From positions 496,001-560,000 of the forward strand of contig NZ_OZ242363.1 in the NCBI RefSeq assembly GCF_965208895.1: a stretch of 64,000 nt of DNA, written 5' to 3'. Below the pieces are notes generated by a model. That model was not told where the DNA came from. It made no database searches and saw only the letters and a program-made list of their open reading frames with translations. Positions 24,444 through 33,457 of this stretch are shown here, in pieces (positions within the stretch are counted from its first letter, which is position 1; every line of letters begins with the position of its first letter). Position numbers and translations under genes: made by a program. The stretch comes from Poriferisodalis sp965208895 (GTDB taxonomy: Bacteria; Actinomycetota; Acidimicrobiia; Acidimicrobiales; Poriferisodalaceae).

Positions 24444-24724
24444 CGAAGCGATCAGCGCCGGTCCATGCGTTCATTGCTCGCACCCACGGCGTGAGCGTGA
24501 TGGAACAGTCCGTTCTCGATGCGCTGTTCGACGCCGGCTGTGACGATGCCGTGGTCGGCACAGATCTTGAAGGCGACTACCTCGACTTCACACGCTCGGC
24601 GCCCACATTCGAGGACGCCGTTGCCACCGCGAGCGCAGCCGTCGAGTCTGTTTCCGGATTGAGAGTGGTACGCATCGAGCCGTACGACCAGCCCGACTAC
24701 ATGCTCAAGAGCGCGCAGGGCTGA
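24440..24724 (+). CDS. Partner of HicA-like protein, candidate antitoxin
   Basis: A 94-residue acidic protein, translationally coupled to the gene above (ATGA overlap). VMEQSVLDALFDAGCDDAVV, GDYLDFTRSAPTFEDAVATA and SGLRVVRIEPYD define a small alpha/beta domain that looks like a partial-HicB-type fold, without an obvious DNA-binding domain. Pairing with a basic HicA-like protein suggests a toxin-antitoxin module or an unrelated two-protein complex. Confidence 0.5.
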   Translation: MTKRSAPVHAFIARTHGVSVMEQSVLDALFDAGCDDAVVGTDLEGDYLDFTRSAPTFEDAVATASAAVESVSGLRVVRIEPYDQPDYMLKSAQG

Positions 24725-24775
24725 CACACGGCGTGGTGCGGCGTGCACCCGACGGGGGCTGCCGCTTCCGCCGAG

Positions 24776-24835
24776 GTTCGCAGCGCTCACGAGCCGCTCA
24801 GGCCACGGCCTCGCCGATCGGCTCAGCCTCTCGGC
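24776..24835 (+). repeat. Dispersed intergenic repeat, copy R2 (short, diverged)
   Basis: Matches the inner part of R1/R3/R4: GCTCACGAGCCGCTCAGGCC and GATCGGCTCAGCCTCT. It lies 20 bp upstream of the start of the double CoA-transferase gene and could therefore overlap its promoter. Confidence 0.7.
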
Positions 24836-24854
24836 TGGGCGGTACGGTGACCCG

Positions 24855-27284
24855 GTGCCTGAATCGATCGACGCCGAAGCGGCGGAGCGACCGCCGCTGG
24901 CGGGGATGCGGGTGTTGGAGGTGGCCTCCGGCATTGCCGGGCCGTTCGCCGGTCGGCTGCTGGCAGGCGCTGGTGCCACGGTGGTCAAGGTCGAGCCGCC
25001 AGGTGGCGACCCTGCTCGGCGCCAGCCGGTCGACGATGTTCCGCTGCAGTCCGGCGAGCTGAGCCCGCTGTATGTGCATCTGAACGCTGGAAAGCTGAAC
25101 TGCGCCGCTGACGGCGTGGACCCGTCGTGGCCCGACGTGGTGATCGCCAGCGACACCCTGGCCGGGCTTGCCGACGGGCCGTGGAATCCCCAGCGACTTG
25201 CCACCAGCGCTGCCGACGGCGAACGTGTGCCCAAGCTCGTAACGGTGACCGCCTGGGGTGCGGGCGCCGACGATCCGGGCGTGATCGCCGACGAGCTGCT
25301 GGTGCAGACCGCCACCGGATTCTTGGGCTTCAACGGCGACGAGGGTGCCGAGCCGCTGCGACTGCCGGGCTGGCAGGCCCAATATTGCGCCGGCGGCCTG
25401 GCAGCGTGGGCTGCCCACCTGATCCTGCGACGGGCCGAAACCCACATGGATGTGTCGTGGCTGGGCGCGCTGCTGACCGCCGTGGAATTGTGCTATTGCG
25501 ACTCGCTGCACTGCGAGCGGCCGAGGCCGCTGGTGGGGCCGCACCCGCCCACGGCGTACCCATCGGGCGCCATCGAATGCGCCGACGGCTACGTGTGCCC
25601 GGGATCCCTCCGGCGGGACGACTGGGAAATGCAGTGCTTGCACATCGGCGTGCCCGAGTGGATCGATGATCCCGAGCTGAGCCACCGCCACCGCAGGGTC
25701 CGCCACATCGACAAGATTCGCGAGGTCATTGAGCCGTGGTACGCGGCCCGGACCAAGCGGGAGCTGTTCCAGTTTGCGCTGGAAACGCCATGGGCAGTCG
25801 GCATGGTGATGACCCCGCTCGATGCGCTGGCAGACGAGCACCTCGCCGAACGCGGCTTCCTCGGCACCGTCGAGACGCCGTCGGGCTCCGTGTCCGCCCC
25901 GATCCAGCCGTTCGCCGCTCCCGGCTTGCCGGTGCGGGCCCAACGAGTCAGCGATCGCGGCGCCGACCAGCTCCCCGCAGTCGCGGCCAGGGCGGCCCGC
26001 AGTTCGACGCTCGAGCCTTCGACGGCCGCTGACGCAACCCCGACGGATCGCTCAACGCCAGCCGACATCCCCGCCGCCAAACTGCGCCCCACCGGTCGTC
26101 TGCGGGTCATCGAGATGACCATCGCCTGGGCTGGCCCATACATCGGCAACCTGCTGACGCCGCTCGATATCGACGTCATCAAGATCGAGGCGCAGAATCC
26201 TTTCGACGGCTTCCGGACGCAACGGCCCTACGACCATGGCATGGCGCCGGGCCTCGAGCACCTGGTCCATGACAACCGCTTCTACGAGGCAGGCGGCCAT
26301 TTCAACGCCGTCAACAAGGGCAAGCGAGACTGCGTGGTCACCCTGGCAACGCCCGAAGGCAAGGCCGCGTTCCTTGAACTCGTGCGCAACTGCGACGCCC
26401 TGGTTGCCAATTTCTCGGCCCACGTGCTGCCCCAGCTCGGGCTGGACTTCGAGACGCTGGCCGAGGTCAACCCCAGCATCGTGCTGGTGCGCATGCCCGC
26501 ATTCGGCGTCGACGGTCCCTACTCCGGCGCGGTCGGCTTCGGCTCGATCATCGAGGCAATGGGCGGGCTCGGGCAGCGGCAGGGCTACGAGCATGAGGGC
26601 GCCCGCATCTCCAACATCTACTTCCCCGACCCCATCGCCGGCATCGCTGCAGGGTTCGCCCTGCTCAGCGGCCTGCACCACGCCGAGAGCACCGGCAAAG
26701 GCATCGAGATCGACGTCTCCCAGCAGGAAGGAACCTGGCAGCACAACGGCGAAGCGCTCGTGCTGGCATCGATGGCGGGCCGAGACATCGGCCGGATGGG
26801 CAATCGGGAGCCCGGCGCAGCATGGAGCGGCTTCATAGAAGGAACAGACGGCTGGCTCGCCGTCGTCGCCGACGCAACCGAGACTGCGCAGGTCATCACA
26901 GACCTGCTCGAAGAGAGCGAGCCCAACGGCGGTGCCCCCACCCGAACCCGAGCAAACCTCCAAGCAACCCTGCGCCGAGCAGGCGCCCGCACCGAGCCTT
27001 GCCGCGACCCCTGGACGGCACCAGCACATCAACCCCTGGCGGGCCACATCGAGATCGTCGAGCACCCCATCACGGGTGCGATGCGACACATAGCCAGCCC
27101 CTTCGCCCTCGACGGAACCCGCCCTGCACAGGCAGGCCCCTCCCCCCTCTTCGACCAACACACCGACGAAGTCATGAACGAGGTAGCCGGCCTCGCCCCC
27201 GCCGAGATTGCCAGCCTCCGAGCCAACGGCCACATAGGAGGCGAACTCCCCCCTCCCGCCGAACTGGGCTTCGTCTACGACTGA
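24855..27284 (+). CDS. Two-domain CaiB/BaiF (family III) CoA transferase
   Basis: An 809-residue protein made of two CoA-transferase domains. The first starts at MRVLEVASGIAGPFAGRLLA, with VVKVEPPGGDPARRQP; the second, from about residue 414, at LRVIEMTIAWAGPYIGNLLT, with VNKGKRDCVVTLATPEGK and GFGSIIEAMGGLGQR and KGIEIDVSQQEG. Such enzymes move CoA between organic acids. The first domain is shorter and less conserved, so the second may be the catalytic one. The protein is about twice the usual size, which implies an internal pseudo-dimer. GTG 24855 is the likely start. Confidence 0.85.
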   Translation: MPESIDAEAAERPPLAGMRVLEVASGIAGPFAGRLLAGAGATVVKVEPPGGDPARRQPVDDVPLQSGELSPLYVHLNAGKLNCAADGVDPSWPDVVIASDTLAGLADGPWNPQRLATSAADGERVPKLVTVTAWGAGADDPGVIADELLVQTATGFLGFNGDEGAEPLRLPGWQAQYCAGGLAAWAAHLILRRAETHMDVSWLGALLTAVELCYCDSLHCERPRPLVGPHPPTAYPSGAIECADGYVCPGSLRRDDWEMQCLHIGVPEWIDDPELSHRHRRVRHIDKIREVIEPWYAARTKRELFQFALETPWAVGMVMTPLDALADEHLAERGFLGTVETPSGSVSAPIQPFAAPGLPVRAQRVSDRGADQLPAVAARAARSSTLEPSTAADATPTDRSTPADIPAAKLRPTGRLRVIEMTIAWAGPYIGNLLTPLDIDVIKIEAQNPFDGFRTQRPYDHGMAPGLEHLVHDNRFYEAGGHFNAVNKGKRDCVVTLATPEGKAAFLELVRNCDALVANFSAHVLPQLGLDFETLAEVNPSIVLVRMPAFGVDGPYSGAVGFGSIIEAMGGLGQRQGYEHEGARISNIYFPDPIAGIAAGFALLSGLHHAESTGKGIEIDVSQQEGTWQHNGEALVLASMAGRDIGRMGNREPGAAWSGFIEGTDGWLAVVADATETAQVITDLLEESEPNGGAPTRTRANLQATLRRAGARTEPCRDPWTAPAHQPLAGHIEIVEHPITGAMRHIASPFALDGTRPAQAGPSPLFDQHTDEVMNEVAGLAPAEIASLRANGHIGGELPPPAELGFVYD

Positions 27285-27465
27285 GCAAGCCGCCGAACGC
27301 GCCACGAAACAAGGGGTGTGCGTGGGTAGGGGCGGCCGCGCGCAGTTATGCGGCGCCCCTGCGACCCCGCGAGCCAACAAAGAGCGCCGCATCTGTTTGA
27401 AGCACGGGCGCCCCTGCCCTCGTACACCCCGGGGCGACGTCACACCTGCGGACTACCGTGCTCGA

Positions 27466-28596
27466 ATGCAGATCGAACCGTTCCAGATCAACGTCGCTGA
27501 CGAGCAACTGGCAGACCTCAAGGACCGCCTGACGAGAACCCGTTGGCCCGAAGCAGAGCCCGTGGACGACTGGTCCCAGGGGATCCCGCTCGCCTACGTC
27601 CAAGAAGTTTGCGACTACTGGGCCAACACCTACGACTGGCGGGCCCGCGAAGCATCCCTCAACCGGTTCGACCAGTTCATGGCCGAAGTCAACGGCATGG
27701 ACGTGCACTTCATCCACGCCCGCTCACCCGAGCCCGATGCGATGCCCATCGTCATCACCCACGGCTGGCCCGGTTCGGTGGTCGAGTTTCACAAGGTCAT
27801 CGAGCCCCTGGCCGACCCGGTCGCCCATGGCGGGAGTGCGGCCGATGCCTTCCACGTGATCTGCCCGTCACTGCCGGGCTACGGCTTCAGCGGCAAGCCG
27901 ACCGAGGCGGGCTGGGGCGTCGAGAAGATTGCCGACTGCTGGGCCGAGCTGATGGCCGGCTTGGGCTACGACCGCTTCGGCGCACAGGGCGGCGACTGGG
28001 GCTCCGCAGTCACCAGTGCGCTGGGCAGCCGTCACCCTGACGTGTGTCTCGGCATCCACTTGAACATGGTGATGCGCGGCAGCCGCCCGAAGGACCGCGA
28101 GCCGAACGAGGAGGAACTCGGAGCGCTCGCGGCTGCGAAGCACTACAACGACTGGGACTCGGGCTACTCCAAGCAGCAGTCCACCCGGCCGCAAACGCTG
28201 GGCTACGGCCTCACCGATTCGCCTGCCGGTCAGGCTGCGTGGATCCTGGAGAAGTTCTGGGCATGGACGGACTGCGACGGTCACCCGGAAAACGCGCTGG
28301 GGCGAGACGAGATGCTCGACAACGTCATGCTGTACTGGCTGAACGCAAACGCAGCCTCGTCGGGCCGTCTGTATTGGGAGAGCTTCCGGCAGATGCCCCG
28401 CATGACGGTGGACGTGCCGACGGGTGTGGCGAAGTTCCCCAAAGAGATCATTCCGCCCGTGCGCGCCTGGTCCGAGCCGATCTATTCAGACATTCGCCAC
28501 TGGTCCGAGATGCCCGCAGGCGGGCACTTCGCAGCGTTCGAACAACCCGAGCTGTTCGTCGACGACGTACGTGCCTTCTTCAGCCTGCTTCGATGA
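27466..28596 (+). CDS. Epoxide hydrolase (EHN-type alpha/beta hydrolase)
   Basis: A 376-residue protein with the N-terminal EHN lid (MQIEPFQINVADEQLADLKD, RTRWPEAEP, WRAREASLNRFDQF) followed by the hydrolase core: ITHGWPGSVVEFHKVIEPL, LPGYGFSGKP and the nucleophile Asp in AQGGDWGSAVTSALG. The C-terminal His is in PAGGHFAAFEQPELF. It opens epoxides to diols. ATG 27466 gives a start at the family N-terminus; the open frame upstream is not supported. It precedes an acyl-CoA ligase by 37 bp on the same strand. Confidence 0.92.
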   Translation: MQIEPFQINVADEQLADLKDRLTRTRWPEAEPVDDWSQGIPLAYVQEVCDYWANTYDWRAREASLNRFDQFMAEVNGMDVHFIHARSPEPDAMPIVITHGWPGSVVEFHKVIEPLADPVAHGGSAADAFHVICPSLPGYGFSGKPTEAGWGVEKIADCWAELMAGLGYDRFGAQGGDWGSAVTSALGSRHPDVCLGIHLNMVMRGSRPKDREPNEEELGALAAAKHYNDWDSGYSKQQSTRPQTLGYGLTDSPAGQAAWILEKFWAWTDCDGHPENALGRDEMLDNVMLYWLNANAASSGRLYWESFRQMPRMTVDVPTGVAKFPKEIIPPVRAWSEPIYSDIRHWSEMPAGGHFAAFEQPELFVDDVRAFFSLLR

Positions 28597-28633
28597 GCTG
28601 CGGGACGCCGAGGTCGGCGAAGAGTCGCGCCTG

Positions 28634-30307
28634 ATGACAGCGGAGTGCGCCAAGCCGGTCCTACTCGGCAACACGATGGACCGGCCGTTGCTGGTCTCGA
28701 CCCTCATCTCCTATGCGGCGCGCAGCCATGCTGACACCGATGTCGTGGCTGTCGACTCAGCCGGCGTCACGACGCGCAGCAGTTGGGGCCAGATCGGCAA
28801 GCGGGCGCACCTGCTGTCAGCCGCCCTGACCGCCGACGGCATCGCACCTGGCGAGCGGGTGGCCACGATTGCCTGCAACGACCACCGCCATCTCGAGGCC
28901 TACTACGGCATCACCGGGATCGGCGCAGTGCTGCACACCGTCAACCCGCGGCTTCACGACGACCAACTGGCATACATCCTCAACGACGCCGCCGACAGCA
29001 TCGTGCTGGTCGACCAGTCCTTTGTGGACATCGCTGCGCGACTCGCTGCGCGCACGCCCTCGGTCCGCCGATGGGTGGTGCTCGGCCGTCCGGACACACC
29101 CGCGGGCCTGCCCGGCGAGATCGCATATGAGGACTGGATTGGCGGCACCGCGGGACCCGCCGCGTGGCCTGAGTTCGACGAGCGCTCAGCCGCCACGCTT
29201 TGCTACACGTCGGGCACGACCGGCAACCCCAAGGGCGTCCTGCAAAGCCACCGCTCGATCGTGCTGCAGACGTGGGCGTGCTGCACCGGGGACGGGCACG
29301 ACATCCACTCAGGCCATGCCGTGCTCGGCGCCGTTCCGATGTTCCACGTGAACGGCTGGGCGCTGCCGTTCGCCACGGCAATGAGCGGCGCGAAGCTCGT
29401 GCTGCCCGGACCCAACCTGAACCCAGAAGCGCTCGTCGACCTGATCGAAGCCGAAGACGTCACGTTCTCGGCGGGCGTTCCCACGATCTGGCTGGGCGTC
29501 GTGCAGTACCTCCAGGACACCGGTCGCACCGTGCCGTCCCTGGAGAAAGTGGCAGTCGGCGGCTCGGCCGCGCCTCGGGTGCTCACTGACACACTCGAAG
29601 ACGACTACGGCGTCACGGTCAGCCACGTCTGGGGCATGACCGAGATGACCCAGGGCACGTCGGGGCGCTTCACCCATCGAGTCCAGCGCGCCAGCCGTGA
29701 CGATCAGCGAGCCCGCCAGGCGAAGGCCGGCCGCGAGCTGTACGGCATCGAACTGCGGGTGGCCGACGAGCAGGGCAACGCCTTGCCTCATGACGGGCAC
29801 AGCGTCGGCGAGATACAGGCACGCGGCCCGTGGATGTGCGGCGCGTACTACCTCGGCGAGCTCGCCGAGCCCGATGCATTCGCGGATTCGCATCTGCCTG
29901 CCTCGGACGGCGGCTGGCTGCGAACTGGCGACGTCGGTGCGCTGGATTCGGAGGGTTACTTGACCCTGACCGACCGATCCAAGGACGTCATCAAGAGCGG
30001 CGGCGAGTGGATCAGCTCGATCGAACTGGAGAATGCCGCTCTCGCCGCGCCCGGCGTCTCGGCCGCCGCGGTCATCGGCCTGCCGCACGAACGCTGGGGC
30101 GAGCGCCCGCTGCTCATTGTCGAGCTGGCCGGCGGGGCGACGCTCGACGCCGACGCAGTGCTCGACGCCATCCGGCCGCGCGTGGCGTCTTGGTGGCTGC
30201 CCGACGACATCGTCGTTGCCGAAGCAATCCCGTTGACAGGCACCGGCAAGATCGACAAGAAGGCGCTGCGCTCGCACTACTCAGGACACGTCTGGCCGCA
30301 GCGCTGA
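28634..30307 (+). CDS. Long-chain acyl-CoA ligase (AMP-binding)
   Basis: A 557-residue adenylate-forming enzyme that activates a carboxylic acid to its CoA thioester. The P-loop CYTSGTTGNPKGVLQSH is near residue 192, then VPMFHVNGWALPFATAMSG, VWGMTEMTQGTSGR, GWLRTGDVGALDSEGYLTLT and DVIKSGGEWISSIELE, with the catalytic Lys in GTGKIDKKALR. Fatty-acyl rather than aromatic preference is suggested by overall resemblance but is not certain. The start ATG 28634 lies shortly after the hydrolase stop, so they are probably co-transcribed. Confidence 0.92.
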   Translation: MTAECAKPVLLGNTMDRPLLVSTLISYAARSHADTDVVAVDSAGVTTRSSWGQIGKRAHLLSAALTADGIAPGERVATIACNDHRHLEAYYGITGIGAVLHTVNPRLHDDQLAYILNDAADSIVLVDQSFVDIAARLAARTPSVRRWVVLGRPDTPAGLPGEIAYEDWIGGTAGPAAWPEFDERSAATLCYTSGTTGNPKGVLQSHRSIVLQTWACCTGDGHDIHSGHAVLGAVPMFHVNGWALPFATAMSGAKLVLPGPNLNPEALVDLIEAEDVTFSAGVPTIWLGVVQYLQDTGRTVPSLEKVAVGGSAAPRVLTDTLEDDYGVTVSHVWGMTEMTQGTSGRFTHRVQRASRDDQRARQAKAGRELYGIELRVADEQGNALPHDGHSVGEIQARGPWMCGAYYLGELAEPDAFADSHLPASDGGWLRTGDVGALDSEGYLTLTDRSKDVIKSGGEWISSIELENAALAAPGVSAAAVIGLPHERWGERPLLIVELAGGATLDADAVLDAIRPRVASWWLPDDIVVAEAIPLTGTGKIDKKALRSHYSGHVWPQR

Positions 30308-30536
30308 GCCCTACGCGCTGACCAGCGCCGTGACAGCGCCGGTAACATGCCTGTCGGATCGCGCAGAGCGGGTTGCCCCGTTTGCGCACTGGTCGCTTCG
30401 GCGGCCTGAGGCACTGCGGCCGCTCCGGCGGCGCGAGGCACTGTGGCGTTGAGCGAGGTCACGAACCGCTCAGTGCCGAGGTTCGCCCCGTGTGCCGCTT
30501 CCCTAGCCCCCGTATCCCTACAGCGAGGTGTGAGTC

Positions 30537-30839
30537 ATGGCTGCTGGTCGCACGACGTTCGAGAAACTGCAGAGGGACCGGGCCAAGAAGGCAAAGGCCG
30601 AGGCCAAGCGCGCCAAGCGCATGGGCAAGATCCCCCAGAGCGGACCGCTTGTCGCCGAGACGGACGAGCCCGATGGCACTGGCGCCGTGCTCGACGGCAA
30701 CCTCGACGAGGAACTGTCGGCCGCGGACCTGATTCGTCTCGTCGAAGAGGTGCAGAACCAGTTCGACAACGACGAGATCAGCTTTGACGAGTACGAGGAA
30801 CGTAAGATCGAGCTCCTCGCGCGCCTTCCCACCGACTGA
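30537..30839 (+). CDS. Small protein with basic helix and SHOCT-like C-terminus
   Basis: A 100-residue protein (MAAGRTTFEKLQRDRAKKAK...). Residues 8-30 form a strongly basic helix (KKAKAEAKRAKRMGK), then an acidic linker, and a C-terminal helix pair NQFDNDEISFDEYEERKIEL that has the SHOCT pattern (oligomerisation or nucleic-acid association). ATG 30537 follows GCGAGGTGTGAGTC. No partner is obvious; probable conserved hypothetical of actinomycetes. Confidence 0.6.
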   Translation: MAAGRTTFEKLQRDRAKKAKAEAKRAKRMGKIPQSGPLVAETDEPDGTGAVLDGNLDEELSAADLIRLVEEVQNQFDNDEISFDEYEERKIELLARLPTD

Positions 30840-30887
30840 TCACGTCGCCATTGCGACCACGGGCCGTCGGGCTCGTTCTCCGCTAGA

Positions 30888-32300
30888 GTGACTATCGTGA
30901 AACAAGTCACTCCCCCGACCACTGCCCGTGTCTCGCGGCAAGCATGGAAGGTGCTCGGCGCGACGGCGCTCACCAACTTTGTGGTGGGACTCGACCTGTC
31001 GATCACCAATGTCGCCGTTCCTGACATCGGTCGGGAGTTCATCAGCGCCAGCACCGCTGACACCTCATGGGTGCTGACCTTCTACATGGTCACCTTCGCA
31101 GGCTTCCTGGTCGTGGCCGGACGCTGGGCCGATCGGTTCGGCCGCCTGCGAATGCTCAACATCGGCATCACCTGCTTCGTGGTCGGCGCCGGATTGGCCG
31201 CTGCGGCACCCTCGCTGCCGATACTCATCGTGATGCGCGGGCTGCAAGGGGTCGGCGCGGCGATGATGGCCCCGGCATCGCTCGGGCTCGCGGTCGCCGC
31301 GTGGCCCATCGAACGGCGCGGCACTGCGGTTGCGGTCTGGAGCTCGACGCTCGCGCTGTCGACCGCGGTCGGTCCCGTCGTCGGTGGCCTTCTCATCGAA
31401 TACGGCTCTTGGCGCTGGGCCTACGCCCTGAATGTCCCTGTGGCCATCGTTGCGCTGGTTTGGGGCATCGCAGTGCTGACCGAGAGCGTGCGTCAACCCG
31501 AAGCCGGTACCCCTGACCTCGTCGGAGCGGCGCTGCTCGGCGGCGCGACAGGCGGCCTTGCGCTGGCAATCGTTCAGGGACAGGAATGGGGATGGGCCTC
31601 GCCGGCGGTGCTCGGCTTGCTGGTGATGTGCGCGGCGTCGATCGTCGCCGTTGCCCGACGCTCCGCTCGGCATCCGGCGCCCATCGTGCCGCGAGCGCTG
31701 CTGGCCGTCTCATCGTTCCGCATCGCGTTCACGTCGCTCTTCCTGTTCGGTCTCGGCTTCTTCGCGTCGCTGCTGGCCATGGTGCTCTACTTCACCGAGA
31801 TCGCCGGATACTCCACCGTGACCGTGGGCGTCGCGATCGTCACGCTGCCCGTCACGGCTTTGATCTCCGCAAATGTGAGCGGGCCGCTTGCGGATCGGTT
31901 CGGATACCGCGCCGTCGTGATCCCCGGATTGCTGCTGTTCACCCTGGGTGCGCTGTGGCTTTGCGTGCGAGCGGGACCGGATCCGCACTACCTGTTCGAT
32001 GTGCTCCCAGCTCTGCTGCTGCTGGGGGCCGGCATCGGTGCCGGGCCGGCCATCCTGAACGGGGCGGCGGTCTCCGAGGTCAACCCTGCGCACTTCAGCG
32101 TCGCCGGTGCGGTCGCCCAGACAGCACGCCAGCTCGCTGGGGCAATCGGCGTCGCCATCCTGGTAGCGATCCTCAGTACCAGCGCGTCGGGCGAGCCCAC
32201 GATCAGCACCTTCCGCTGGGCGTTCGCCTACCTCGGATCGGCCGCAGCCTTGGCGAGCCTGGTGGCCACCCGCCTCCCGGCTCGGCCCTCTTCTGGCTGA
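30888..32300 (+). CDS. MFS multidrug exporter (DHA2/EmrB type)
   Basis: A 470-residue integral membrane protein with about 14 predicted helices. The N-terminal TALTNFVVGLDLSITNVAVP (motif D1-like), GRWADRFGRLRML (motif A) and GPVVGGLLIEYGSWRWAYAL (motif C) are typical of 14-TM drug:H+ antiporters. It should export hydrophobic compounds. GTG 30888 and GTG 30897 are equally possible starts. The HxlR regulator 27 bp downstream on the same strand is a plausible partner for control of its expression. Confidence 0.9.
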   Translation: MTIVKQVTPPTTARVSRQAWKVLGATALTNFVVGLDLSITNVAVPDIGREFISASTADTSWVLTFYMVTFAGFLVVAGRWADRFGRLRMLNIGITCFVVGAGLAAAAPSLPILIVMRGLQGVGAAMMAPASLGLAVAAWPIERRGTAVAVWSSTLALSTAVGPVVGGLLIEYGSWRWAYALNVPVAIVALVWGIAVLTESVRQPEAGTPDLVGAALLGGATGGLALAIVQGQEWGWASPAVLGLLVMCAASIVAVARRSARHPAPIVPRALLAVSSFRIAFTSLFLFGLGFFASLLAMVLYFTEIAGYSTVTVGVAIVTLPVTALISANVSGPLADRFGYRAVVIPGLLLFTLGALWLCVRAGPDPHYLFDVLPALLLLGAGIGAGPAILNGAAVSEVNPAHFSVAGAVAQTARQLAGAIGVAILVAILSTSASGEPTISTFRWAFAYLGSAAALASLVATRLPARPSSG

Positions 32301-32326
32301 ACCCCGACATTTGGTACCTTGAATCT

Positions 32327-32671
32327 ATGAAACGCAAGAGTTTCGGGCATATGGCGTGTCCGATCGCGCAGTCGCTTGAGCTCGTGGGCGAGTGGTGGAC
32401 TCCCCTGATCCTGCGCGACACAGTGCTCTTGGGACTCTCCCGTTTCGATGACATCCAGAACAATCTCGGCATCGCTCCCACGGTGCTGACCAGTCGACTC
32501 AGCCACCTCGTCGAGAGCGGTCTGCTCGAACGGCGCCAGTATTCAGAACGCCCGCCTCGCTTCGAGTACATCCCCACCGAGGCCGCTCTGGACTTCAAGC
32601 CGGTTCTGGGAGCGCTGGAGAACTGGGGACAGAAGTGGGTGCCTCGCCGCCCGGCCCAGGCACACACCTGA
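32327..32671 (+). CDS. HxlR-family transcriptional regulator
   Basis: A 114-residue winged-helix protein: CPIAQSLELVGEWWTPLILR, LGLSRFDDIQNNLGIAPTVL, TSRLSHLVESGLLERRQYSE and RFEYIPTEA are the hallmark HxlR strings, with the conserved N-terminal Cys that senses electrophiles or oxidants in some members. ATG 32327 has no clear ribosome site; the region TTGGTACCTTGAATCT just upstream (palindrome GGTACC) could be an operator and suggests a possible leaderless or internal promoter. It probably regulates the adjacent MFS exporter. Confidence 0.9.
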   Translation: MKRKSFGHMACPIAQSLELVGEWWTPLILRDTVLLGLSRFDDIQNNLGIAPTVLTSRLSHLVESGLLERRQYSERPPRFEYIPTEAALDFKPVLGALENWGQKWVPRRPAQAHT

Positions 32672-32700
32672 CCGTCGCTGCATGACAGTCAGTGCGTGTC

Positions 32701-32815
32701 GCTGAGAGGCTGAGCCGACAGGCGAAGCCGTGGCCCGAGCGGCCCGTGAGCGACAGCGAACAAGAGCGGGAAACGACTGGTGCGACAACGGAATGGTTCA
32801 CCTATTGGCGCTTCC
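32701..32815 (-). repeat. Dispersed intergenic repeat, copy R3 (long form)
   Basis: In minus orientation it begins GGAAGCGCCAATAGGTGAAC and runs through CTCTTGTTCGCTGTCGCTCA to GGCTCAGCCTCTCAGC. It is roughly 90% identical by eye to R4 over about 95 bp. It lies between the convergent hxlR and methyltransferase genes. Confidence 0.9.
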
Positions 32816-32860
32816 TCTTGTGCGGCTCGCACCAGCGCTTGGCGTTCGGGCGTCTCGTGT

Positions 32861-33457
32861 TCAGATGTTGCGGCGGTGAACCGAGACGGCGTAGTCGCCG
32901 CCGTCGAACGGGGCACCTTCCCATGTCGAGAAGCGGGCTTCGAGTTCCAGACCGTTGCGTTCGGCGAGTGCGTCGTATACGTGCAGCTGCATGTACCCGT
33001 CGCTGAGCTGGAAGCCCGCCACGAGCACGCCGCCCGGGTGCAGGTGCGCTGCGATGTTGGCGACCACGGCGGCTTCAGTGCCGCGTTCGAGGAAGATCAT
33101 CACATTGCCCGCAGCGACGACGGCGTCAAACCGGCGCCGCCCGCCCGCTTCGTCGGCGATGACGGTGGCGGCGAGGTCGCCCTCGATCCATGGCAGCTCG
33201 GGTGCTTTGTCTCGTGCCAAGTCGAGCATCGCAGGGTCGAAATCGACCCCGACCACCGTGAAGCCGCGCCGGGCCAGCTCGATGGCCACGCGGCCCGTCC
33301 CGCAGCCGGCATCGAGCACGCTGCCACCTTGCGGGGTCAGCGAGTCGACCAGGTCGGCCTCACCGTGAATGGACTCGCCGCGCGCGGCCTTGCGCGCCCA
33401 GCGGTCGTCGTACTCGGCACCGCGGGGAATGTCGCCTCGTTCTGTCCAGCGGCTCAG
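32861..33457 (-). CDS. Class I SAM-dependent methyltransferase
   Basis: The SAM-binding motif I VLDAGCGTGRVAIELARRGF, acidic motif VVGVDFDPAML and the NVMIF/HPGGVLVAGFQL strands define a Rossmann methyltransferase. The family N-terminus SRWTERGDIPRGAEYDDRWA is present upstream of the first GTG, and no ATG, GTG or TTG precedes it after the crotonase stop; I therefore place the start at CTG 33457, in a CTGA overlap with that stop. A start at GTG 33319 would remove part of the substrate domain. About 198 residues. Co-transcribed with the crotonase; substrate unknown. Confidence 0.75.
   Translation of the reverse strand: MSRWTERGDIPRGAEYDDRWARKAARGESIHGEADLVDSLTPQGGSVLDAGCGTGRVAIELARRGFTVVGVDFDPAMLDLARDKAPELPWIEGDLAATVIADEAGGRRRFDAVVAAGNVMIFLERGTEAAVVANIAAHLHPGGVLVAGFQLSDGYMQLHVYDALAERNGLELEARFSTWEGAPFDGGDYAVSVHRRNI

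Noticed and set aside
28424..28633. Longer acyl-CoA ligase starting in the hydrolase gene
   Set aside because: The extension is antisensical to ligase N-termini and overlaps the epoxide hydrolase; ATG 28634 fits the family.
32327..32671. HxlR gene as part of the dispersed repeat
   Set aside because: The repeat begins 30 bp after the stop; the protein has full family motifs.
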